Positions 1-7,387 of a stretch of 64,000 nt of DNA are shown here, in pieces. The position numbers and the translations under genes were made by a program. The notes beneath the pieces were generated by a model. It saw only the letters and a list, made by a program, of their open reading frames with translations, did not search any database and had not been told where the DNA came from. Each line of letters starts with the position of its first letter. Positions within the stretch are counted from its first letter, which is position 1. This DNA comes from Gemmatimonas sp. (GTDB taxonomy: Bacteria > Gemmatimonadota > Gemmatimonadetes > Gemmatimonadales > Gemmatimonadaceae), in the NCBI GenBank assembly GCA_013822425.1, contig PNKL01000002.1:1-64000 (forward strand). The letters run 5' to 3'.

Positions 1-554
1 AAGCGGTTCATCTTGTTGGCGATCGCCTGGTGGCACGAGGCGCAGAGCTTGCCCTGCGTCGCCTCCTTGAGGCCCTTGTCGCCCTTGGTGTTGTGCACGC
101 TGTGGCACGAGACGCAGCCCACGTTGCGGGCTTCATGCTTGCTGTTCGCCCAGAACGCATGCTCGCTCGTGCTGTGGCACGACGTGCAGGTCGCCGAGGC
201 CTCCACCGCGCTCACCTTGCCGAACTGCATCGGCTTCACCTTCTCCGGGTCATCGGCGTGCTTGCTGCCGGGGCCGTGACAGGACTCGCAGCCCTTGGCG
301 CCCGCGGGTGTCCGGAGGTCGGCCTTGATGCCGTGCAGGCCGGTGGTCTTCACGCTCTCGTGGCAACCGACGCAGGTCTCCTGACCAACGTAGGTCGCGC
401 CGCCGACCGCCGCGTCTGCCTTCTGCGACCTGGTGGCCTGGCCGTTGACCGCGAGTGGCACGAACGCCACCGCTGCCACGAGCGCACCGCTCACGAGCCA
501 GGACATCGGCCGCATGGAGCGAATGCCACTACCTCGTACATAGGGAAATGTCAT
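1..554 (-). CDS. Multiheme c-type cytochrome, DmsE/MtrA-like (3' end outside window)
   Basis: The protein starts at ATG 554 behind a strong AGGAGG site and runs off the left edge after 184 codons. An N-terminal signal peptide (about residues 14-40) precedes five haem-binding motifs: CVGCH, CESCH, CTSCH, CVSCH and CASCH. Spacing and the HGIKAD, GPGSKH and SVHN contexts match the DmsE/MtrA decahaem family, which carries electrons across the periplasm to an outer-membrane or extracellular acceptor (family knowledge). The remaining haems would lie beyond the window. No porin partner is visible here, so the electron acceptor cannot be named. The long plus-strand open frame over the same bases is a shadow. 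Confidence 0.88.
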   Translation of the reverse strand, partial: MTFPYVRGSGIRSMRPMSWLVSGALVAAVAFVPLAVNGQATRSQKADAAVGGATYVGQETCVGCHESVKTTGLHGIKADLRTPAGAKGCESCHGPGSKHADDPEKVKPMQFGKVSAVEASATCTSCHSTSEHAFWANSKHEARNVGCVSCHSVHNTKGDKGLKEATQGKLCASCHQAIANKMNR

Positions 555-903
555 GGCACCCTCCTGAGGTGCTCACACTAAATGGAGTTGCTGGAGCTGC
601 CCGCCTGATGAAATGGAGCGCTGCCGAATGGCAGTGGGGCAGGAAGTAATCTGAGAGTGAGAGCGCATCTCATCTGTCGGGCAGCGTACGCAACCTGTTG
701 GGGTACATACTTATACAGCCATTCAGGTCTTTCCCTACGTAACTCTACCATTCGCGGCGCCCTCGACGCCGCGGCTACGTCTGTGGGGTCTTCTCCGACG
801 CAGAAGCAGGGACTTCGCCCCACCACCATCGCCTGATCCCTCCGTTACTATGCCTCTGTCGGCGGCCGAATGACCGCCGCGTCATTACGGAACGGGAAGG
901 CAC
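555..903. other. Divergent intergenic region
   Basis: This 349-base spacer separates the divergent cytochrome and oxidoreductase operons and must hold both promoters. An AT-richer patch with TATAAG on the minus strand (710-715) is a possible -10 for the cytochrome. TACTAT at 846-851 is a weak candidate for the plus-strand operon. Short open frames across it have no ribosome-binding sites and no recognisable product. Confidence 0.4.
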
Positions 904-1128
904 ATGATTGTCGCCCCTGCAGTTCCAGCGCGCGCTGCGGACACGCCGCAGGCCGGCACCGGCGTCCCCTGCCAGGTCGCACAGTGCGACGGCGTGCCAT
1001 GCGCCGAGGTACAGGTGGATTGCGAGTACTGTGATCGGTCGACAAACAGGCTGTGCGACGAGCACCGTGACGCGACCGGCGACGCCGCGCGCGAGCCCAC
1101 CCCGCGACTGAAACCAGCCCATGCGTGA
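904..1128 (+). CDS. Small Cys-rich putative zinc-binding protein
   Basis: This 74-residue protein follows a GGGAAGG ribosome-binding site, and its stop overlaps the start of the next gene by 8 bases, so it is very likely translated as the first gene of the oxidoreductase operon. It has Cys at 23, 28, 33, 40, 43 and 51 and His at 54. The pattern C-x11-C-x2-C-x7-C-x2-H loosely resembles half of an AN1-type zinc finger (inference; the final H-x-C of AN1 is missing). The first 20 residues are Ala/Pro-rich and look disordered. It may bind zinc or an Fe-S cluster and help assemble or regulate the Fe-S enzyme encoded downstream. Function unknown. Confidence 0.6.
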   Translation: MIVAPAVPARAADTPQAGTGVPCQVAQCDGVPCAEVQVDCEYCDRSTNRLCDEHRDATGDAAREPTPRLKPAHA

Positions 1129-1714
1129 ACTGCGATTGCACGGCCGCGGCGGACAGGGCACCGTCATCGCCTCCAAGCTGCTGGCCGTGGCGCTCTTTCT
1201 CGAAGGACGCGAAGTGCAGTCCTTCCCCATGTTCGGCGTCGAGCGCCGCGGCTCGCCGGTCACGGCGTTCCTGCGCGTCGACGATGCGCCGATCAAGCTC
1301 CGCTGCGAGATCCAGGAGCCGGACAACCTGATCGTGCTCGATCCGACCCTGATCGGCGCAACCGACATCACCGCCGGCCTCAAGCCGGGCGGACGGATTC
1401 TCATCAACACCGACCAGGCGCCCGAGGACTTCCCGCGGCTGCTCGAGCGCTTCCACGTCAGCACCATCGACGCCACCGGCATCGCCATTCGCCACGGGCT
1501 CGGCGGCAAGAGCCAGCCCATCGTGAACACCGCCATCCTCGGCGCCTTCGCCGCCGACTCGGGGACGATCACGATGGCGAGCGTGCGCGACGCCATCCGC
1601 GAGGAAGTGCCGATGCAGATCGACGCCAACATCGCCGCGGCGGCGGAGGCGGTCACCGCCGTGCGCCACGCCGCGATGCGTGACGCGCACCTGACGGAGG
1701 TGGCCCGTGCCTGA
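1121..1714 (+). CDS. porG: 2-oxoacid:acceptor oxidoreductase gamma subunit
   Basis: 197 residues of the pyruvate/ketoisovalerate oxidoreductase catalytic (gamma) family. GRGGQG at residues 8-13 opens the domain, followed by the FGVERRG segment typical of gamma subunits, which help form the CoA-binding site of the thiamine-dependent complex. It oxidatively decarboxylates a 2-oxoacid to the acyl-CoA with the alpha and beta subunits encoded downstream. Start ATG 1121 overlaps the upstream small gene, and its stop overlaps the next start, giving a continuous operon. The substrate (pyruvate, branched-chain or aromatic 2-oxoacid) cannot be read from the sequence. Confidence 0.88.
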   Translation: MRELRLHGRGGQGTVIASKLLAVALFLEGREVQSFPMFGVERRGSPVTAFLRVDDAPIKLRCEIQEPDNLIVLDPTLIGATDITAGLKPGGRILINTDQAPEDFPRLLERFHVSTIDATGIAIRHGLGGKSQPIVNTAILGAFAADSGTITMASVRDAIREEVPMQIDANIAAAAEAVTAVRHAAMRDAHLTEVARA

Positions 1715-3461
1715 GACGATCACGACGACGGACGGCGCGCGCGCCATCCCCGAAGTGGCGATGAGCACGACGTCCACGCTCGTCACGCGCACGGGCTCGT
1801 GGAAGTACACGCGTCCCGCCTACCACGACCGCGTGGCGCCGTGCAACGCCGGGTGCCCGGTGGGCATCGATATCGAGGGGTACCTCAACCTGCTCCGCGA
1901 AGGGCGCGTGGATGAGGCGCGCGACCTGCTGCTCGCCGAGAACCCGCTCCCCGCCGTCACGGGGCGCGTCTGCCACCATCCCTGCGAGAATACGTGCAAC
2001 CGGCGCACCTTCGACGGCGCGGTGGCGATCCACGCGGTGGAGCGCGCGATGGGCGACCTCGCACGCCAGCGGCCGGCGCCGGTGCTGAAGGGCAAGCGGC
2101 GTACGGAGCGCGTGGCGGTGGTGGGCTCGGGACCGGCGGGCCTGGCCTGCGCCTACCACCTGGCGCGATTCGGCTACGGCGTGACGATCTACGAGTCGGC
2201 ACAGGAGGCGGGCGGGATGCTCCGCCTCGGCATCCCGGAGTATCGCCTGCCGCGCGAGGCGCTCGACGGCGACATCGCACGCGTCGTCGCGCACGGGGTG
2301 GAGATCAAGTGCGGCGTGCGCATCGGCGAGCACGTGACGTGGAAGGAACTGACCGAGCTGTTCAGCGCGGTGTGCATCGCCACGGGAGCGCATACGAGCC
2401 GCGCGCTCGGCGTGCCGGGCGAGCAGCTCCCCGGCGTGCAGCCGGGGCTGGTCTTCCTGCGCGACGTCAACAGCGGCAAGCGCCCCGACCTCGGCCGGCA
2501 CGTGGTGGTGGTGGGCGGCGGCAACACCGCGATGGACTGCGCCCGCTCCGCGATGCGGCTGGGCGCGAAGGTGACGGTGGCGTACCGGCGCACACGCGAG
2601 CAGATGCCCGCGATCAAGGAAGAAGTGGATGACGCGATGCGCGAGGGGGCTGAGTTCGTGTTCCTCGCCAATCCCGTGGAATTCCAGGAGGCGAATGGTC
2701 GCGTCTGCGCACTCGTCGCCGAGCGCATGGCGCTGGGCGAGCCCGATGCGAGCGGCCGGCGGCGGCCGGTGCCGACGGGCGAGCATTTCACCATCGAGGC
2801 CGACACCGTGCTCACCGCCATCGGCGAGTCGTCGGCGCTGGAGGGGTTCTTCGGCGACGTCGAGGGGAGCGACTCGGGCCTGCAGGTGGACGCGCTGGGC
2901 GGCACGAATCGCGACATGCTGTACGCCGGCGGCGACGTCACCGACCTGGCGCGCACCGTGGCCGATGCGCTGGGCGCCGGCAAGCGCGCCGCCATCGGCA
3001 TCGACCGGCACCTGCGCCGCCATCACGGCGACACGGCCGAGCTGAACGCGCTGCGCTTTGCCGACGGAAACCTGAGCGCGGTACGGTGGATGGGGCGCGA
3101 CCCGATCCGCCGCGTGAATCCCGTCAACGCCGTGGTTGGCGTGGACGACCTGAACTTCGCGCAGTACCAGCGCGTCCCGCGTCACGCCGATCCGCACCTG
3201 GACAGCGACCGCGCGCGCGGCGGCTTCGACGAAGTGAACGCAGGGCTCTCGACGGCGGAAGCGATGGACGAGGCGAAGCGCTGCCTCAACTGCGGCGTCT
3301 GCACCCAGTGCGACGTCTGCCTGATCTTCTGCCCCGATGCCGCCATCACGCGCGCGGCCGACGGCTCGTACACGATTGCGCTCGACTACTGCAAGGGGTG
3401 CGGCCTCTGCGCCGCCGAGTGCCCGCGGGGTGCGATTACCATGACGCAGGACCGGCCATGA
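1707..3461 (+). CDS. GltD-like FAD/NAD(P)-binding subunit fused to a 2x[4Fe-4S] ferredoxin domain
   Basis: 584 residues, GTG start with GGAGG seven bases upstream. The N-terminus carries the GltD/DPD-type Fe-S region (C46, C50, then CHHPC and C). Two Rossmann folds follow: VVGSGPAGLACAY for FAD and VVGGGNTAMDCA for NAD(P). The last 65 residues carry CTQCDVCLIFCP and CKGCGLCAAECP, a two-cluster ferredoxin like the delta subunit of 2-oxoacid oxidoreductases. The fusion would pass electrons from the thiamine enzyme to NAD(P), as PadF plus PadH do in phenylglyoxylate:NAD oxidoreductase (known enzyme; equivalence inferred). Overlaps its neighbours by 8 and 4 bases. Confidence 0.88.
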   Translation: MPETITTTDGARAIPEVAMSTTSTLVTRTGSWKYTRPAYHDRVAPCNAGCPVGIDIEGYLNLLREGRVDEARDLLLAENPLPAVTGRVCHHPCENTCNRRTFDGAVAIHAVERAMGDLARQRPAPVLKGKRRTERVAVVGSGPAGLACAYHLARFGYGVTIYESAQEAGGMLRLGIPEYRLPREALDGDIARVVAHGVEIKCGVRIGEHVTWKELTELFSAVCIATGAHTSRALGVPGEQLPGVQPGLVFLRDVNSGKRPDLGRHVVVVGGGNTAMDCARSAMRLGAKVTVAYRRTREQMPAIKEEVDDAMREGAEFVFLANPVEFQEANGRVCALVAERMALGEPDASGRRRPVPTGEHFTIEADTVLTAIGESSALEGFFGDVEGSDSGLQVDALGGTNRDMLYAGGDVTDLARTVADALGAGKRAAIGIDRHLRRHHGDTAELNALRFADGNLSAVRWMGRDPIRRVNPVNAVVGVDDLNFAQYQRVPRHADPHLDSDRARGGFDEVNAGLSTAEAMDEAKRCLNCGVCTQCDVCLIFCPDAAITRAADGSYTIALDYCKGCGLCAAECPRGAITMTQDRP

Positions 3462-4618
3462 AGAAGGTGATGGTGGGAAACCACGCGGTAGCGTGGGGGG
3501 TGCGGCTGGCGCGTGTCGAGGTGATCTCGGCGTACCCGATCACGCCGCAGACGCAGGTGGTGGAGAAACTGTCGGAGATGTGCGCCGACGGCACGCTCGC
3601 TGCGCGCTTCATCAAGGTGGAGTCGGAGCACTCGGCGATGGCGGCGGTCATCGGCGCGTCGGCCACCGGGGTGCGCGCGTTCACGGCGTCGTCATCGCAT
3701 GGCCTGCTCTACATGCACGAGATGCTGCACTGGGCGGGCGGGGGACGCCTGCCGATCGTCATGGCGGACATCAACCGCGCGGTGGGCCCGGGCTGGAACA
3801 TCTGGACCGACCAGAACGACAGCCTGTCGCAGCGCGACACGGGGTGGGTGCAGCTCTACTGCGAGACCAACCAGGAAGTGGTGGACACCACGATCATGGC
3901 GTTCAAGCTGGCCGAGCAGCTCAACGTGCCGGTGATGCTGATGCTCGACGGCTTCTACCTGTCGCACACGGCCGAGCCGGTGGACGTGCCCGACCAGGAA
4001 CTGGTGGACCGGTTCCTGCCCAGGCGCGTGGCGCCCTACAAGCTCGACGTGGACAGCCCGCACGCCTTCGGCGCGCTGGTGCGGCCCGACGCCTACATGG
4101 AAATGCGCTTCCTGCAGCAGGACGCACTCAACAAGGTGCCACAGGCGCTCGAGGTCATCGAGAAGGACTGGCTGCGGATGTTCGGCCGCTCGTACGGCGC
4201 GGTGGAGTCGTATCGGGCCGAGGACGCCGAGCTGCTGCTGGTGACGTCGGGGACGGTGACGAGCACGGCGCGCGCCGTGGTGGATGCGCGGCGCGGGGCG
4301 GGTGAGGCAGTGGGCCTGCTGAAGATGAAGATGTTCCGTCCGTTCCCCACCGCGCTGCTGCGCGATGCCCTGCGCGGCGTTCCGCGCGTGGCGGTGCTGG
4401 ACCGCAACGTCTCGCCGGGGCACGGTGGCATCTTCGCGGAGGAACTGCGGTCGGCGCTCTATGACCTGCCGGACGCGGAGCGCCCCGAGCTCTTCGGGTT
4501 CGTGCTCGGGCTCGGCGGGCGCGACATCACCCCCGCGGTGATTGACGAGGTGATCGAGAAAGCGCGAACGGGGACGGTGCCCGGTCGCGAGGACCTTTGG
4601 GTGGGAGTGAATCCGTGA
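3458..4618 (+). CDS. porA: 2-oxoacid:acceptor oxidoreductase alpha subunit
   Basis: 386 residues. The start is ATG 3458, which overlaps the preceding stop as ATGA and has CAGGA upstream; a longer in-frame reading to 3086 lies inside the previous gene and is rejected. AYPITPQT near residue 25 and the ESEHSAM segment (Glu that activates thiamine diphosphate) identify the alpha subunit of the pyruvate:ferredoxin oxidoreductase family. The C-terminal domain II ends with the GHGGI element. It forms the active site together with the beta subunit that follows with a 4-base overlap. Confidence 0.92.
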   Translation: MKKVMVGNHAVAWGVRLARVEVISAYPITPQTQVVEKLSEMCADGTLAARFIKVESEHSAMAAVIGASATGVRAFTASSSHGLLYMHEMLHWAGGGRLPIVMADINRAVGPGWNIWTDQNDSLSQRDTGWVQLYCETNQEVVDTTIMAFKLAEQLNVPVMLMLDGFYLSHTAEPVDVPDQELVDRFLPRRVAPYKLDVDSPHAFGALVRPDAYMEMRFLQQDALNKVPQALEVIEKDWLRMFGRSYGAVESYRAEDAELLLVTSGTVTSTARAVVDARRGAGEAVGLLKMKMFRPFPTALLRDALRGVPRVAVLDRNVSPGHGGIFAEELRSALYDLPDAERPELFGFVLGLGGRDITPAVIDEVIEKARTGTVPGREDLWVGVNP

Positions 4619-5523
4619 GCCAGCTTCGCATCGCAGACTGCGTGCCCGAGGGCGACCTGCTCACGTCGGGGCATCTCGCGTGCCCCGGCTGCGCGGCGCC
4701 GCTCGCCATGAAGCTCGCGCTCAAGGCGCTCGGCCCCAACACGATCGTCGTGATGCCGGCCTGCTGCTTCACGATCATCGCCGGACCATGGCCGCAGAGT
4801 TCGCTGCAGGTGCCCGTGTTCCACACCGCCTTCGCGACGGGACCGGCGGTGGCGTCCGGCATCCGGGCCGCGCTCGATACGCAGGGGAAGTTCGACACCA
4901 CGGTGCTGGTGTGGGTGGGCGACGGCGGCACGTTCGACATCGGCCTGCAGGCGCTGTCGGGGGCCGCCGAACGCAACGAGAACATCCTGTATGTCTGCTA
5001 CGACAACGAGGCGTACATGAACACGGGGATCCAGCGCTCCTCGGCCACACCGTGGGGGGCGTGGACCACCACGACGCCGGCGCAGTACCCAGAGGCGACG
5101 AACAAGAAGGACATCCTCGCCATCATGGCCGCACACAACATCCCGTACGCGGCAACGGCGACGGTGGCGTATCCGGTGGATCTCATCGACAAGGTGACGA
5201 AAGCCAAGGCGATGCGCGGGACGCGGTTCATCCACCTGTTGTCCCCGTGCCCGCCCGGGTGGAAGTGCGGCGATGATGAAGGCGTCGAACTGGCGCGCAT
5301 GGCGGTGCAGAGCCGCGTCTTCCCGATGCTCGAGGTCGAAGACGGCCGGCGCTGGCGCTTCACGATGGAGCATGCCGGTGACCCGGTGGAGCCGTACCTG
5401 CGCCGGCAGGGGCGGTTCCGGCACCTGAGCGCGGAGCAGGTCTCGCACATTCAGGCCGAGATTGACGCGCACTGGCAGCAGTTGGTGCAGCGGACCGCGC
5501 AGGATGCGCTGGTGCCGGCGTAG
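4615..5523 (+). CDS. porB: 2-oxoacid:acceptor oxidoreductase beta subunit (TPP-binding)
   Basis: 302 residues from GTG 4615 (GTGA overlap with the alpha gene, GGGAG seven bases upstream); a TTG 18 bases earlier is possible. CPGCAAP near the N-terminus supplies Cys ligands for the [4Fe-4S] cluster of beta subunits. GDGGTFDIG followed by YDNEAYMNTG is the thiamine-diphosphate/Mg motif, and ATPWGA is the usual next element. CPPGWK lies near residue 218. Last gene of the operon; a long hairpin repeat follows. Confidence 0.92.
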   Translation: MSQLRIADCVPEGDLLTSGHLACPGCAAPLAMKLALKALGPNTIVVMPACCFTIIAGPWPQSSLQVPVFHTAFATGPAVASGIRAALDTQGKFDTTVLVWVGDGGTFDIGLQALSGAAERNENILYVCYDNEAYMNTGIQRSSATPWGAWTTTTPAQYPEATNKKDILAIMAAHNIPYAATATVAYPVDLIDKVTKAKAMRGTRFIHLLSPCPPGWKCGDDEGVELARMAVQSRVFPMLEVEDGRRWRFTMEHAGDPVEPYLRRQGRFRHLSAEQVSHIQAEIDAHWQQLVQRTAQDALVPA

Positions 5524-5837
5524 CTTTTCGGTGGTGCGCTGGACTTTTTCACCACGGAGCACACGGAGAACGACCTGAGGGCCTCACCCATCAGCGCTTC
5601 TCTTCGTGTGCTCCGTGGTGAAAAAGCCCGCTCCGCGGTAAAAGAGCTCCCTCGCCACACCGCACTGATCAGACGGCCGTGGTATTGCCCGCGTGCGCCC
5701 GACTTTACCTTATACCGGGATGGCAACTTCCCTGTCGCCGTCCGGCTGATCACCGCGATACTCTCATAGGCAGCAGCTGTCACACGCTCGTCACCACGGT
5801 GCTCTTCGGAGCTCTGCATACCCAGGAAGCGGACCAC
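5524..5837. other. Intergenic region between porB and gdhA
   Basis: The 314-base spacer holds a 22-bp perfect inverted repeat just after porB, then about 200 bases leading to gdhA. TTGCCC (5685) and TTATAC (5710) are promoter-like but 19 bases apart, so only a weak candidate for the gdhA promoter. The in-frame upstream extension of gdhA to 5679 has no family similarity and is not counted as coding. Confidence 0.45.
5544..5626. repeat. Inverted repeat of the CACCACGGAG family (hairpin after porB)
   Basis: Arms 5544-5565 and 5605-5626 are perfectly complementary over 22 bases (CTTTTTCACCACGGAGC... and its reverse). A loop of 39 bases separates them. The same core forms longer hairpins at 31923-32078 and 47861-48040. 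It begins 21 bases after the porB stop, so it may act in 3'-end formation, although no T-tract follows. Confidence 0.85.
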
Positions 5838-7238
5838 ATGACCGCCATACCCTCGCGCGACGCGCGCACCCATAGCCAACTCAAGAACTTGACCGGCAAG
5901 GCCTATGTGGCCGCCGTGATGGAGAAGGTCGTCGCGCAAAACCCGGCCGAGCCCGAGTTCCACCAGGCCGTGCACGAAGTCGTCGACTCGCTGAGCCTCG
6001 TGCTCGACCAGCATCCGGAGTACAAGGCCGCGCACATCATGGAGCGGATGATCGAGCCGGAGCGGGTGATCCTGTTCCGCGTGCCGTGGGTGGACGATCA
6101 CGGCGAAATCCAGATCAACCGCGGCTTCCGCATCGAGATGAACAGCGCCATCGGCCCGTACAAGGGCGGCCTGCGGTTCCACCCGTCGGTGAACCTCGGC
6201 ATCCTGAAGTTCCTGGCCTTCGAACAGGTCTTCAAGAACTCGCTCACGACGCTGCCCATGGGCGGCGGCAAGGGCGGCAGCGACTTCGATCCGAAGGGGA
6301 AGAGCGACACGGAAGTGATGCATTTCTGCCAGAGCTTCATGACGGAGCTGTTCCGGCATATCGGCGCCAACACCGACGTCCCCGCCGGCGACATCGGCGT
6401 AGGCGGGCGCGAGATCGGTTTCCTGTTTGGTCAGTACAAGCGCCTGAGAAACGAGTTCACGGGCGTGCTGACGGGGAAGGGGCTCAACTGGGGCGGGTCG
6501 CTCATTCGTCCCGAGGCCACCGGGTTCGGCACGGTCTACTTCGCGCAGGAGATGCTGGCGTCGAAGGGGACCGACTTTCAGGGCAAGGTCGTGTCGGTGT
6601 CGGGCTTCGGCAACGTGGCGTGGGGTGCCGTGAAGAAGGTGGCCGACCTGGGCGGCAAGGTCGTGACACTCTCGGGCCCTGACGGATTTGTGCACGATCC
6701 GGACGGCGTGACCGGCGAGAAGTGGGAGTTCATGCTCAAGCTGCGCTCGTCGGGCCAGGATGTGGTGGCGCCGTACGCGGAGAAGTTCAAGGGCACGACG
6801 TTCCACGCCGGCAAGCGGCCGTGGGGCGTGAAGGTGGACGTGGCGCTTCCGTGCGCCACGCAGAACGAGCTGGACGGCAGCGACGCCGCCGAGCTGGTGA
6901 AGAACGGCTGCATGTGCGTGGCAGAGGGCGCCAACATGCCGAGCATGCCAGAGGCGGTGGAGACGTTCCAGAAGCACGGCGTGATGTTCGCGCCGGGCAA
7001 GGCGGCCAACGCCGGCGGCGTGGCGGTCTCGGGGCTGGAGATGTCCCAGAACAGCATGCGCTACAACTGGTCGCGCGACGAGGTGGATGCCAAGCTGCAC
7101 ACGATCATGAAGAGCATCTACAAGGCGTCGAGCGAGGCGGCCGCGACGTATGGCACGCCGGGCAACCTGGTGAACGGCGCGAACATCGCCGGCTTCCTGA
7201 AGGTGGCCAATGCGATGATGGACCAGGGAGCGGTGTGA
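5838..7238 (+). CDS. gdhA: Glutamate dehydrogenase, NADP-type
   Basis: 466 residues from ATG 5838 with AGGAAG upstream. Hexameric-type GDH features are clear: YKGGLRFHPSVN, the catalytic-lysine loop PMGGGKGGSDF, PAGDIGVGGREIGF, and the Rossmann element SGFGNVAWGA. Length fits the NADP-dependent GDH50 class (about 450 residues). It interconverts 2-oxoglutarate plus ammonia and glutamate in the cytoplasm. It follows the 2-oxoacid oxidoreductase operon on the same strand but across a 314-base gap, so it is probably a separate unit. Cofactor preference is inferred from overall class. Confidence 0.95.
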   Translation: MTAIPSRDARTHSQLKNLTGKAYVAAVMEKVVAQNPAEPEFHQAVHEVVDSLSLVLDQHPEYKAAHIMERMIEPERVILFRVPWVDDHGEIQINRGFRIEMNSAIGPYKGGLRFHPSVNLGILKFLAFEQVFKNSLTTLPMGGGKGGSDFDPKGKSDTEVMHFCQSFMTELFRHIGANTDVPAGDIGVGGREIGFLFGQYKRLRNEFTGVLTGKGLNWGGSLIRPEATGFGTVYFAQEMLASKGTDFQGKVVSVSGFGNVAWGAVKKVADLGGKVVTLSGPDGFVHDPDGVTGEKWEFMLKLRSSGQDVVAPYAEKFKGTTFHAGKRPWGVKVDVALPCATQNELDGSDAAELVKNGCMCVAEGANMPSMPEAVETFQKHGVMFAPGKAANAGGVAVSGLEMSQNSMRYNWSRDEVDAKLHTIMKSIYKASSEAAATYGTPGNLVNGANIAGFLKVANAMMDQGAV

Positions 7239-7303
7239 GCGGTCCCGTTCCGTAGCAGTCAAGAAGCGCGGGGTGGGCGGTTGCCACTCCGCGCTCTTAC
7301 ATT

Positions 7304-7373
7304 GACGGCAGACGGCAGACGGCAGACGGCAGACGGCAGACGGCAGACGGCAGACAGCGGACGGCGGACGCGA
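7304..7373. repeat. Tandem 7-bp repeat (GACGGCA)n
   Basis: Seven exact copies of GACGGCA from 7304 to 7352 are followed by three decayed ones ending about 15 bases before the GTG start of the next gene. The same or closely related units occur at 13657, 31783, 54018 and 58981, nearly always just upstream of a start codon. Confidence 0.9.
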
Positions 7374-7387
7374 GGGGGAGAGTTGGC

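Noticed and set aside
30-581. 183-codon plus-strand open frame over the cytochrome gene
   Set aside because: The opposite frame has five CxxCH motifs, a signal peptide and AGGAGG; this one has none of these.
1653-3197. 514-codon minus-strand open frame opposite the GltD-like gene
   Set aside because: His/Arg/Ala-rich shadow of a well-supported coding frame; common in DNA of this composition.
5679-5837. 53-codon N-terminal extension of glutamate dehydrogenase
   Set aside because: No similarity to GDH N-termini, no ribosome-binding site, and ATG 5838 has AGGAAG and the expected protein length.
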